Assembly (NCBI GenBank): GCA_003142095.1
Contig: PLON01000017.1
Coordinates: 4,651-68,650 of the forward strand
DNA length: 64,000 nucleotides
Direction: 5' to 3'
DNA from: Acidimicrobiaceae bacterium
GTDB lineage: Bacteria > Actinomycetota > Acidimicrobiia > Acidimicrobiales > RAAP-2
Positions 18,692 through 27,463 of the stretch are shown in pieces; position 1 is the first letter of the stretch; every line of letters begins with the position of its first letter. The notes beneath the pieces were generated by a model that saw only the letters and a program-made list of their open reading frames with translations, was not told the DNA's origin and did no database searches. A program made the position numbers and the translations under genes.

Positions 18692-19900
18692 CTATCGCTC
18701 GCTCTCGAGATCCATCCCCGCGAGCAGTTCGCCCACCCGTTCCAAGTATTTCGCGGCGCCCGTCGGTTCGCAGACCCGATGATCGAAGGAGAGTCCGAGC
18801 ACGAGACGACGACCAACCTCGAGACTTGTTCCGTCACTAGCCACGACCGGCACGACGCGCACGGCGCCCATGGAGAGAATCGCCACTTCGGGTTGAATAA
18901 TGATCGGCTTTGCCCACAGTGTGTGCGCGGTCGGTGCACCGGCAATGGTGAAGGTGCCACCCATGAGATCGTCGGCCGTCAGTTGGCGCGATCCGAGCCG
19001 ATCGTCGAGTTCGTTTACTCGTCGCGCGAGTGCCCGCAGGGTCAAGCCCGCCGCGGCGTAAACGACCGGCACCAGCATGCCGTCATCGGCGATCGCACGG
19101 ATGACGCCCAGATTGACCGTGCGGTGAAGAACCAGTTCGTCCCCCGAATACGTAGCGTTCAAGAATTCAAACTCCGCGAGTGCGCGCACGGCCGCGAGAC
19201 TGACCACCATCTCGTCGCTGATCGACTCGCCGTCGCGCGTGACGCGACCGAGTGCCTCCAGTTTGGCGAAGATGGCTCCGTCTACTTCAACGGCGACGAA
19301 GCCGTGCGGCGTGCCCTGGCTAGAGACCGACATGTGCTGGCCCATGCGACGTTGTCCGTTACTGAGGGGAAGGACAACCTCTTCGGTGGGGCCCTGGGCG
19401 ACGGCTCGCTCCGCATCGCGACGAGTAATCGACCCACCGGGACCAGTACCACGCAAACTCGACGCTTCGACACCGCCATCGTTCAAGATTCGCCGCACCA
19501 CGGGCGAGACCACCACGCCGGACGAGGCGTCAGCGGTTGCGGCAGTTGCCGGCGTGGCCAGGGAGGCAGGAGTAGGGGGCGCGGTGGTAGTTGACGCAGT
19601 AACGGGCTCAGTCGCCGCCTCCGGGGTGTTTGGCGGTGCGTTCTGCGCCGAGGCACTCGCCCCAACCGACTCATCGATGACGGCGACGCGTGACCCCGTT
19701 TCCACGGTGTCGCCCTCAGCCGCAATGATCTCTATTAAGACACCGGCGGCGGGTGAGGGCATCTCTGAGTCAACTTTGTCCGTCGACACTTCGAAGAGTG
19801 GCTCATCGCGGGCGACGACGTCACCCACCTTCTTGAACCATTGCGTGATGATTCCTTCGGTGACGGACTCACCCAACGAGGGAAGGGTGACGTCAGTCAT
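18692..19900 (-). CDS. 2-oxo acid dehydrogenase E2 component (dihydrolipoamide acyltransferase)
   Basis: Lipoyl domain VTLPSLGESVTEGIITQWFKKVGD...VSTDKVDSEMPSPAAG; Ala/Pro/Thr linker; PSBD VSPVVRRILNDGG; catalytic domain with altered HR motif. Confidence 0.9.
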   Translation of the reverse strand: MTDVTLPSLGESVTEGIITQWFKKVGDVVARDEPLFEVSTDKVDSEMPSPAAGVLIEIIAAEGDTVETGSRVAVIDESVGASASAQNAPPNTPEAATEPVTASTTTAPPTPASLATPATAATADASSGVVVSPVVRRILNDGGVEASSLRGTGPGGSITRRDAERAVAQGPTEEVVLPLSNGQRRMGQHMSVSSQGTPHGFVAVEVDGAIFAKLEALGRVTRDGESISDEMVVSLAAVRALAEFEFLNATYSGDELVLHRTVNLGVIRAIADDGMLVPVVYAAAGLTLRALARRVNELDDRLGSRQLTADDLMGGTFTIAGAPTAHTLWAKPIIIQPEVAILSMGAVRVVPVVASDGTSLEVGRRLVLGLSFDHRVCEPTGAAKYLERVGELLAGMDLESER

Positions 19901-21030
19901 GACACGCGCACCAGGACTGGCTGGCGCACTTTGGTGCCGGGGACGGTGAAGTTGACGGCCCACACGGTTCCGTGAGCCGCCGCCACACCTTCAAGAGATT
20001 GCATGAACGGTGAGGACACGATCGTAGAACGACCAGAAACGATTCCGACACGAACAAGACATTCCTGTGAGTTTGAATGACCTCTGCTGGCGGCGAAATA
20101 CACGCTACCGTTCTCCACGGCATCCAGACCGCTCGGCGAGAGTAAGACATGAACATCGTGTGGGAGGATGATCCGGGTGTCTCGGCCAGTCGTGAGATTG
20201 ATTCGTTCGAGACCCTTCTCGTCTTCAACCCATAGATTGGTGCCGTCGTACGCAATCGGCATGCCAGCCTTGACGCCAGGAAATCTGACCTTCGTCACGA
20301 CTCCGGTGTCCATGGAGACGCGAACCAAGAAATTCAGGCCCGTACCGACGGTGGACCCCGTACTGTTGGTGGACGCACTCAGCCATACATAACGCGCGTC
20401 GGCAACCATGTCAGGTCCCAACGGCACACCACTAAGCACGGGTGACGTGATTGTTGAGACTGCCAAGGTCGTAGTGTTCACCCGAATGATTCCCTGTTCG
20501 CCCGAAATCCAGACGTAGCCACCAGCCAAAACAGTCGGGGCGCCGTTGGTCACTATTTTCGCTCGAATGGACGCCGGAATCTTGACACCTGTGACGGCCA
20601 AGGTTGCCGTGTTGATACGAAGGAGTGACCAATTTAGACCATTGCTTATCGCGCCGTTCATCACCCAGACGTAGCGTCGAGACGTCATGATACTCAATGG
20701 CACGGAGATGAGGGGGCTGGTGATGGACTTAGTGGCTCCGGTGGCGACGTCAATGCGTACAATCTTCTCACCGTGATTGCTACCGGTTATGCGGTAAGGG
20801 AGTACACCTGCGTCCGAAATCCAGACGTACTGTCCTTGTGCCGCAAGACCCCTCGCCGCGACGACACCAGTGTGCGAATAGGCCGTGACAACTGGAGCTC
20901 CTTGTGCGTACGCCAACGAGCCCAGCACACCCGCCACAGCGAGCGCTGCGCCGACGCTCACTCGCGCAACGTGGCTTCCTATCTCCGACCTGGATCTCTG
21001 GGGATATTTGCGAACCGTGACGTCAGCCAA
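19897..21030 (-). CDS. Secreted/anchored beta-propeller-like repeat protein
   Basis: N-terminal hydrophobic signal (VSVGAALAVAGVLGSLAYAQG); repeats of the YVWIS/YVWVM/YVWLS...RINTxT type; overlaps both neighbours. Confidence 0.75.
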   Translation of the reverse strand: MADVTVRKYPQRSRSEIGSHVARVSVGAALAVAGVLGSLAYAQGAPVVTAYSHTGVVAARGLAAQGQYVWISDAGVLPYRITGSNHGEKIVRIDVATGATKSITSPLISVPLSIMTSRRYVWVMNGAISNGLNWSLLRINTATLAVTGVKIPASIRAKIVTNGAPTVLAGGYVWISGEQGIIRVNTTTLAVSTITSPVLSGVPLGPDMVADARYVWLSASTNSTGSTVGTGLNFLVRVSMDTGVVTKVRFPGVKAGMPIAYDGTNLWVEDEKGLERINLTTGRDTRIILPHDVHVLLSPSGLDAVENGSVYFAASRGHSNSQECLVRVGIVSGRSTIVSSPFMQSLEGVAAAHGTVWAVNFTVPGTKVRQPVLVRVS

Positions 21031-22438
21031 TGTGCAGCCCTCGACCGGCGAGTGCGAGGAGAGTTTCGCCGAACGTCTCCGAGAGCGACGGGTGCGGCTG
21101 AATCAGCGCGGCCGCCTCTTCGGCGGTGGCCTCCCAGTTGACGGCGAAGTAACCGGCCCCAAGTTGTTCCGTCACCCACGGTCCGGCCATATGAACGCCA
21201 AGAATCTGTCCGCCCGAACCATCGGCTCTCTTCTCGGCAATGATCTTCACGACACCTTCGGTGTCACCGATGATCTGCGCGCGCGAGTTTCCGCCGAAGG
21301 GATCCTTCTTTACGACGACGTCGTAGCCCTTCTCCTTCGCAGCCGCCTCGGTGAGACCGACGAAAGCGACTTCGGGGTTCGAGTAAATCGCCCACGGCAC
21401 GCGCTCGTAGTCAACGGGCATGGCCGGTTCGCCAAGGATCGTCTTGACCGCGACGATCGCTTCGGCGAATCCCACGTGAGCGAGCTGGGGTGTGCCGGCC
21501 ACGACGTCACCGACCGCAAAGACGTTCGCGGCTGCAGTGCGCATGTAACTGTCGGCGACGACGAAGCCACGCTCGTCAATGACAACGCCGGTGCCCTCGC
21601 CGAGGAGACCCTCGGTGCGGGGACGACGTCCGACGGACATGACGACCATGTCGGTCTCAACGCTGTCGCCGCCCTCGATGGCGATCGTGGTCGAACCCTT
21701 CTTTGGCGTGTGACCGGTGATCTTTACGCCGGTACGAATATCGATGCCACGCTTCTTGAACGAGCGGTTGACGACGCTCGCCACCTCGGTATCACAGCCC
21801 ACCAGAATTGAGGGAAGGGCCTCAAGAACGGTCACCGACGTCCCCATGTCGGAGAGCAGTGAGGCGAACTCACAGCCAATAGCCCCACCACCGATGACGG
21901 TGGCGCGCTTGGGCAGAGCGGTGAGATCGAGGAACTCGTCGGACGTCACGACGATCTTGCCGTCAATGTCAAAGCCCGGGAGAGTGCGCGGAACGGAACC
22001 GGCCGCCAGAATGACGTTGGCGCCCTTCGCGACAACTCCGGCGTCGGCACCATCAACGACCGTGACCGTGAGGTCTTGGTCGAGTCGACCGGTCCCTTGG
22101 AAAATGGTGACTTTTCGACCCTTCAAAAGACCCGAGAGGCCCTTGAACAACCGGTCGACGATCTCGTTCTTGCGCGCTTGGCTGACCGAGAAGTCGACCG
22201 TCACGTCCTTGGTGTCGATCCCGAAAGCTGAGGAGTGCTCGACGGTGCGACGAACGTGAGCGGTTTCGAGAAACTCTTTGGCCGGAACGCAACCGCGGTG
22301 CAGGCACGTACCGCCGACCTTGTCGAGTTCGACGATCGCGATGTTGAGACCGGCCGCGGCGCCGTAGAGAGCGGCGGCGTAGCCACCGGGTCCTCCGCCA
22401 ATAACGACCACGTCGAACTGCTGGACCTCGTTAACCAC
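21023..22438 (-). CDS. lpdA: Dihydrolipoamide dehydrogenase (E3)
   Basis: DVVVIGGGPGGYAAALYGA, redox motif GGTCLHRGCVPAK, VFAVGDVV, HPSLSE; GTG start assigned after GAAGGG. Confidence 0.95.
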   Translation of the reverse strand: MVNEVQQFDVVVIGGGPGGYAAALYGAAAGLNIAIVELDKVGGTCLHRGCVPAKEFLETAHVRRTVEHSSAFGIDTKDVTVDFSVSQARKNEIVDRLFKGLSGLLKGRKVTIFQGTGRLDQDLTVTVVDGADAGVVAKGANVILAAGSVPRTLPGFDIDGKIVVTSDEFLDLTALPKRATVIGGGAIGCEFASLLSDMGTSVTVLEALPSILVGCDTEVASVVNRSFKKRGIDIRTGVKITGHTPKKGSTTIAIEGGDSVETDMVVMSVGRRPRTEGLLGEGTGVVIDERGFVVADSYMRTAAANVFAVGDVVAGTPQLAHVGFAEAIVAVKTILGEPAMPVDYERVPWAIYSNPEVAFVGLTEAAAKEKGYDVVVKKDPFGGNSRAQIIGDTEGVVKIIAEKRADGSGGQILGVHMAGPWVTEQLGAGYFAVNWEATAEEAAALIQPHPSLSETFGETLLALAGRGLHIG

Positions 22439-22517
22439 AATCTTTCCCTTCGGTTGAACAGCCAAATCCCCCGCCGAGAAATCCTAATGTTTTTAGGCTT
22501 CGTCCCTTACGGTGAAA

Positions 22518-22955
22518 CTACGAGTGACGCGCGCGTTGCGAGTCGGCGGCGGCCGTTGCCAGGCCGTCGACGAAGTCGTTCATGAGATCGCCCGAATGGC
22601 CCTTCACCCACGAGAAGGCGACCGGGCGACCGCCCTCGAGCACGAGCGGGACGAGCGCCTCCCAGAGGTCACGATTCGCGACCGGCTGCCCCTTCGAGTT
22701 CTTCCAATTGCGCCTCTGCCACCCGACGTACCACTGGTCGTGAAAACATTTCACGACGTAGTTCGAGTCGCTCACGATCTCGACGGCGCCCTCGGAGTGC
22801 TCCAGCAGAGCCTCTATGACCGCCATCACCTCCATGCGTTGGTTCGTCGTGTGGGGATTCGAGCCACTCGCGAAGTCGTCTTGCCCACTCGCCCACGCCC
22901 AGCCGCCGGGACCAGGGTTACCGCGGCAGGCGCCGTCGGTATAGATGCGGATCAT
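22518..22955 (-). CDS. rnhA: Ribonuclease HI
   Basis: IYTDGACRGNPGPGGWAW, NQRMEVMAVIEAL, SDSNYVV, WVKGHSGDLMND. Confidence 0.95.
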   Translation of the reverse strand: MIRIYTDGACRGNPGPGGWAWASGQDDFASGSNPHTTNQRMEVMAVIEALLEHSEGAVEIVSDSNYVVKCFHDQWYVGWQRRNWKNSKGQPVANRDLWEALVPLVLEGGRPVAFSWVKGHSGDLMNDFVDGLATAAADSQRARHS

Positions 22956-23410
22956 ATGACGCGCGTAATCCAGGCGTCCGGGTCCTCGGTGAAGCGCGTC
23001 ACGACCGGCGGCAGATCACCACGCAGAACCTGGCCGAGCGTGACGTGTTCGAGCACTTCGCGAAGCGTTCCACGAACGGCTACCCACACGTCTCGCAGGT
23101 GCTTCGCTTCGCCCTCGTAAATGAGCGTCTCGGGGCGCATGCCGCGAACCCCGGCCAATGGTCCGCTCACCACGCGAAGGATGTCCGCGATCGTGATCGT
23201 GTCGGGGTCGCGGGCGAGTTTGAACCCGCCTTCGGGACCTCGTTGGCTCGTCACCAGTCCCCCGCGTCGAAGGTCGCTCAAAATCGCCCCCAGGAATTTG
23301 GCCGGCAGATCCTGCTCGTGGGCCAGATGGTCGGCACTCACCGAGACGTCGCTCGCCGCCAGCGTTAAGAGCGCACGAATGGCGTACTCGGCCTTGGCGG
23401 GAATCTGCAT
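22952..23410 (-). CDS. Rrf2 family transcriptional regulator (no cysteines)
   Basis: MQIPAKAEYAIRALLTLAASD...LPAKFLGAILSDLRRGGLVTSQRGPEGGFKLARDPDTITIADILRVV. Confidence 0.9.
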   Translation of the reverse strand: MQIPAKAEYAIRALLTLAASDVSVSADHLAHEQDLPAKFLGAILSDLRRGGLVTSQRGPEGGFKLARDPDTITIADILRVVSGPLAGVRGMRPETLIYEGEAKHLRDVWVAVRGTLREVLEHVTLGQVLRGDLPPVVTRFTEDPDAWITRVI

Positions 23411-23477
23411 TCTTACATTCTGCCGCACGGACCCCTCGGGCGTGGTCGTTGGAGGGCGAACTTCTAGGGTAGTCAGT

Positions 23478-24119
23478 GTGTTTGACCTCGCCACGCGCCG
23501 TCTCTACCTCTGCGTGGGCGTACGCGAAGACATAAGTGAGTTCCTGCCGGCGGTGCTGCGCGGTGGCGTCGACGTCGTTCAACTGAGGGAAAAGACCCTC
23601 GACCTTGAGGTACAGCGCGTCGCGGCACTCCTCATGGAACCGATCTGTCATGCCTTCAACGTGCCCTTCATCGTCAACGACTCACCCGAACTCGCGGCCG
23701 ACGTCGGCGCCGACGGGGTACACGTCGGCCAAGAGGACGTCAGTGTCGAACGGTGCCGCGAGGTGCTGGGCGACGCGGCCATCGTCGGTCTGTCCACTCA
23801 TTCGTCGGACGAGTTCGAAAACGCGCTCCTGGAAGACGCCTCGTACTTCAGCGCGGGACCCATCGAGCCCACGCCCACGAAGCCGGGCCGTAGCGGCACC
23901 GGTATCGACTACGCGGTCGCGAGCCAAGTACGAAGTCCTCGACCCGTCTTCGTCACGGGTGGCGTCAACGCAACCAACGTGGGTCTACTCGTCGCAGCGG
24001 GGCTTCGCCACTTCGTCGTGGTGCGCGCGCTCACCGAGGCGAGCGACCCCGAAGCGTCGGCGCGAGCGATTCGCCTGGCGCTCGATAACGCCCTAGCGAT
24101 GACGGTCGAGCCAACCTAA
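23478..24119 (+). CDS. thiE: Thiamine-phosphate synthase family protein
   Basis: GVDVVQLREK, FIVNDSPELAADVGADGVHVGQED, GLSTHS, GPIEPTPTKPG, FVTGGVN; GTG start. Confidence 0.88.
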   Translation: MFDLATRRLYLCVGVREDISEFLPAVLRGGVDVVQLREKTLDLEVQRVAALLMEPICHAFNVPFIVNDSPELAADVGADGVHVGQEDVSVERCREVLGDAAIVGLSTHSSDEFENALLEDASYFSAGPIEPTPTKPGRSGTGIDYAVASQVRSPRPVFVTGGVNATNVGLLVAAGLRHFVVVRALTEASDPEASARAIRLALDNALAMTVEPT

Positions 24120-24839
24120 GAGCGTCGCCACCATCCGAGGGTCGGCGCGCAACTGATGACCGGCCCCCTGAATGAGTCGCAGTTCGGCGCGCCCGTCGGC
24201 CGCGGCCACGAGGTCACGCGCATCCGACGCGGGCACCTCAATGTCATCGGTGCCGTGTCCGATCAAGAGACGACGCGGTGGGAGCTTCGCAATCGCGTCC
24301 GTGGGATCAATGTCCAAGATGTCCTTGTAGAGCGCGTCGGGCGCCAGCAGATCGCTTTCATTGCCCACGACTCCCGAAATCTGAACGGCGCGGTGGATCT
24401 CTTTGGGCGATCCGCACCACGCTTTTAGATGTGCTGGCGCCGCAAACGTGGCAACGCCTCTCACCCGTTCGTCGTTGGCCGCGACCGCGAGCGCGAGTGA
24501 CCCCCCGAAGCCAAATCCCGCGAGCGACACACGAGGCTCGCCCTCGGCGACGCGGTCGAGGATCGTCGCAAGATCTTCTCGCCACTTCGTGGCGGAGAAC
24601 GTCCCAGTGCTGCCGCCCACGCCCGACAATGTGCCGGTCGCGACCAGCCACCCCGATTCGTTGGAGACGTGCTCGGCAAGTTCGGGCAACAACCCGGCCG
24701 CCTGACGTCCCATGCCCACCAGTCGTGGCAACCCGTGCACCAGCACGAGGACGTGACCGACGACCGGTCGCGCGTTCGAGTTTGAGATTCGTAGATCGAG
24801 TAGCGACGTGCCGCTCGTCAGCTGCTCGTGGACGAGCAC
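24093..24839 (-). CDS. Alpha/beta hydrolase
   Basis: VLVHGLPRLVGMGRQAAG, VSLAGFGFGGSLALAVA, LLIGHGTDDIEVPASDARDLVAAADGRAELRLIQGAGHQLR. Confidence 0.82.
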   Translation of the reverse strand: MLVHEQLTSGTSLLDLRISNSNARPVVGHVLVLVHGLPRLVGMGRQAAGLLPELAEHVSNESGWLVATGTLSGVGGSTGTFSATKWREDLATILDRVAEGEPRVSLAGFGFGGSLALAVAANDERVRGVATFAAPAHLKAWCGSPKEIHRAVQISGVVGNESDLLAPDALYKDILDIDPTDAIAKLPPRRLLIGHGTDDIEVPASDARDLVAAADGRAELRLIQGAGHQLRADPRMVATLLGWLDRHR

Positions 24840-24843
24840 GAAG

Positions 24844-25959
24844 CTAAATGCCTAGGCGCTGCGCCAGTAACTCACGGTGATAGGCCGGGTCCCCCAAAAA
24901 GAGTTCGGAGCTCTTCGCGCGCTTGAAGTACAGGTGTGCGGGGTGCTCCCACGTGAAGCCGATCCCACCGTGAATCTGAATATTTTCGGCCGCACAGTGA
25001 AAGTACGCCTCGGAGCAGAACGACTTTGCGAGACTCGCCGCGATCGGAAGCTCCTCGTTGCGCTCCTGAGACGCCCACGCCGCGTAGTAGGCGGCCGACT
25101 TCGCAGACTCCACATCGAGCAGCATGTCGGCGCACTTGTGCTTGATGGCCTGAAACGACCCAATGGGCCGGCCAAACTGCACGCGATTCTTCGCGTATTC
25201 GACCGACGCGTCGAGCACGCGCTGAGCTCCGCCAACCTGCTCGGCGGCGAGCGCCGATGCGGCGATCTGCATCGTGGCTTCGAGCCCCTCGAGTGCGCCG
25301 CCCTCGTCGCCCACCAGCGTGGCCGGCGCGTTGGTGAAGACGATGCGGCTTTGCTTGCGCGTTTGGTCCATCGTCGCGAGCGACTCGCGCTCGACTCCCG
25401 CTGCGTCACCGGCTACGGCAAAGAGCGACAGACCCTTTTCGGTCGTGGCCGGCACCAAGAGCAGCGACGCGGTGGATCCGTCGGTCACGTAACTACGAAC
25501 GCCACTCAACGTGAATCCGTCACCGGACCTCGTCGCGGTGGTCGTCGTCGCGTTGAGGTCCCACTGTCCGTCGTCGTCGGTGAGAGCGACGGTGGCGATC
25601 GTCTCACCCGAGGCGATACCGGGTAAGTAGGCAGCTTTCGCCGCGTCGTCGCCCACGAGAAGTAACGCATTCGCGGCGAGCGCCACGGTGGAGAAATACG
25701 GTGAGCACAGTAGAGCCGCGCCCATCTCTTCGAACACGACGTAGAGCTCGACCGGTCCGTATCCCTGGCCACCGAACTCTTCGGGGATACCGAGGCCTTG
25801 CAGAGCGAGTTCGTTTGCCATCTGGGACCAGACGGCGGGGTCGTAGCCCTCTTCCGTCGCCATTAAGCGGCGCACTTCGCTCTCGGGAGACTTTTCTTCT
25901 AGGAAGCGGCGCACCATTTTGCGAAGCTCCTCTTGCTCTTCGCTGAATCCAAAGTTCAT
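24844..25959 (-). CDS. Acyl-CoA dehydrogenase family protein
   Basis: MNFGFSEEQEELRKMVRRFLEEKSPE...YAKNRVQFGRPIGSFQAIKHKCADM...AAENIQIHGGIGFTWEHPAHLYFKRAKS. Confidence 0.92.
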   Translation of the reverse strand: MNFGFSEEQEELRKMVRRFLEEKSPESEVRRLMATEEGYDPAVWSQMANELALQGLGIPEEFGGQGYGPVELYVVFEEMGAALLCSPYFSTVALAANALLLVGDDAAKAAYLPGIASGETIATVALTDDDGQWDLNATTTTATRSGDGFTLSGVRSYVTDGSTASLLLVPATTEKGLSLFAVAGDAAGVERESLATMDQTRKQSRIVFTNAPATLVGDEGGALEGLEATMQIAASALAAEQVGGAQRVLDASVEYAKNRVQFGRPIGSFQAIKHKCADMLLDVESAKSAAYYAAWASQERNEELPIAASLAKSFCSEAYFHCAAENIQIHGGIGFTWEHPAHLYFKRAKSSELFLGDPAYHRELLAQRLGI

Positions 25960-26045
25960 TTTGGGCCTCTTCTTCCTCGGCGCCATGCACCAGAATCGAG
26001 ATTACTCACTCTTGACGACGCTGATTTACGTGGCAGTCTGGGGAC

Positions 26046-26663
26046 GTGGACAATGTGGAACTGGTCTGGTCCGACGCGTTAAGCGAGGTTCACCGCTTCG
26101 TGGTGGGACCGCTCGCGAACAACGTCTACGTCGTGCGCTGCCGGCGCACCGGCGAAGCGGCGCTCCTCGACGCCGCGAACGAACACGAGCGACTCCTCGA
26201 GGTCGCCCGCGCGCTCGGCGTGACGTCGGTGCTCGAGACACACGGTCATTGGGACCACATCGGAGCGGTGGAAGCGGTGCGTGACGCGGGTATCGACGTG
26301 TGGGTCCGCGAAGAGGACGCCCACTTGCTGCCGAGCTACGACCACCTTCTCGAGGACGACACCGTGCACAGCGTTGGTCAGTTGCGACTGCGCACCGTGC
26401 ACACGCCGGGTCACACGCCGGGCAGCATCTGTTTCGCGCTCGAGAACACGCCACTGCTCTTTACCGGCGACACCTTGTTCCCCGGTGGTCCGGGAAATAC
26501 GACCTTCGAGGGTGGAAGTTTCTCCACGATCATCACGTCGATCGACGAACGAATCTTCGGTGTCTACAGTGACGAGGTCACCTTCTGGCCGGGACACGGT
26601 GCGCCGTCGACGATCGGCGTCGAGCGAGTGCACCTCGAAGAGTGGGTGGAGCGCGGCTTCTAA
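26046..26663 (+). CDS. MBL-fold metallohydrolase
   Basis: ETHGHWDHIGAVEAV, VHTPGHTPGSICF, LFTGDTLFPGGPG, FWPGHGAP. Confidence 0.93.
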   Translation: MDNVELVWSDALSEVHRFVVGPLANNVYVVRCRRTGEAALLDAANEHERLLEVARALGVTSVLETHGHWDHIGAVEAVRDAGIDVWVREEDAHLLPSYDHLLEDDTVHSVGQLRLRTVHTPGHTPGSICFALENTPLLFTGDTLFPGGPGNTTFEGGSFSTIITSIDERIFGVYSDEVTFWPGHGAPSTIGVERVHLEEWVERGF

Positions 26664-26704
26664 AAGCTGGTCGGCGTTTCGTAGTGGCCCAGTAGGCTCA
26701 CTTC

Positions 26705-27463
26705 GTGTCAAAACCGCTCCTCGAACTGCGTAACCTACATGCCGAAGCTGAAGGGTCGTCGATCCTGCGCGGCGTGGACCTCGTGGTCAACGAGGGCGAA
26801 GTACACGCACTCATGGGTCCCAACGGTGCGGGAAAGTCCACGCTCGCGAGCGTCATCATGGGACACCCCGGCTACCACGTCACCGCCGGTGAGATTCTCC
26901 TCCACGGCGAGGACATCTCAAAGTGGACGCCCGACGAGCGAGCTCGTGCGGGCATCTTTCTCGCCTTCCAGTACCCCGAAGCGATCAGTGGTGTCTCGGT
27001 CATCCAGTTTCTGCGCCAGGCCATCGCCGCGCGCAAGGGCCTGGAGGAGTTGAGCGTGCTCGAAGTTCGCCTCGATCTCGCCGAATGGATGGACCGCCTC
27101 GGCATCGACAGCGCCTTCGCCGAGCGACACTTGAACGACGGTTTCTCGGGCGGCGAACGTAAGCGCAACGAGGTTCTGCAGATGGCGCTGCTCGAACCGG
27201 TCATCGCCCTCCTCGACGAGACCGACTCCGGACTCGACATCGACGCTCTGCGCGTGGTGGCTAAGGGCGTTCGCACCGTGCGCGACCAGCACCCGACAAT
27301 GGGCGCCGTCGTCGTGACCCACTACGTGAAACTCCTCGACGAAATTCGCCCCGACTTTGTCCACGTGCTCGTGGACGGCCGCGTGGTGCACACCGGCGGC
27401 GTCGAGCTCGCCCAAGAGATCGACCACGACGGCTACGACGCGTGGCGCCCGGTCAGCGCGTGA
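26705..27463 (+). CDS. sufC: Fe-S assembly ATPase SufC, paralogue 1
   Basis: Walker A GPNGAGKST, FSGGERKRNEVLQ, Walker B ALLDETDSGLDIDAL; followed by sufS-sufU. Confidence 0.96.
   Translation: MSKPLLELRNLHAEAEGSSILRGVDLVVNEGEVHALMGPNGAGKSTLASVIMGHPGYHVTAGEILLHGEDISKWTPDERARAGIFLAFQYPEAISGVSVIQFLRQAIAARKGLEELSVLEVRLDLAEWMDRLGIDSAFAERHLNDGFSGGERKRNEVLQMALLEPVIALLDETDSGLDIDALRVVAKGVRTVRDQHPTMGAVVVTHYVKLLDEIRPDFVHVLVDGRVVHTGGVELAQEIDHDGYDAWRPVSA

Noticed and set aside
18635-19594. 319 aa plus-strand ORF antisense to the E2 gene
   Set aside because: Typical high-GC antisense ORF (His/Arg/Asp-rich, no family motifs); the minus-strand E2 has clear domains.
20885-21811. 308 aa plus-strand ORF antisense to lpdA
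   Set aside because: Low-complexity shadow ORF of a strongly supported lpdA coding strand.
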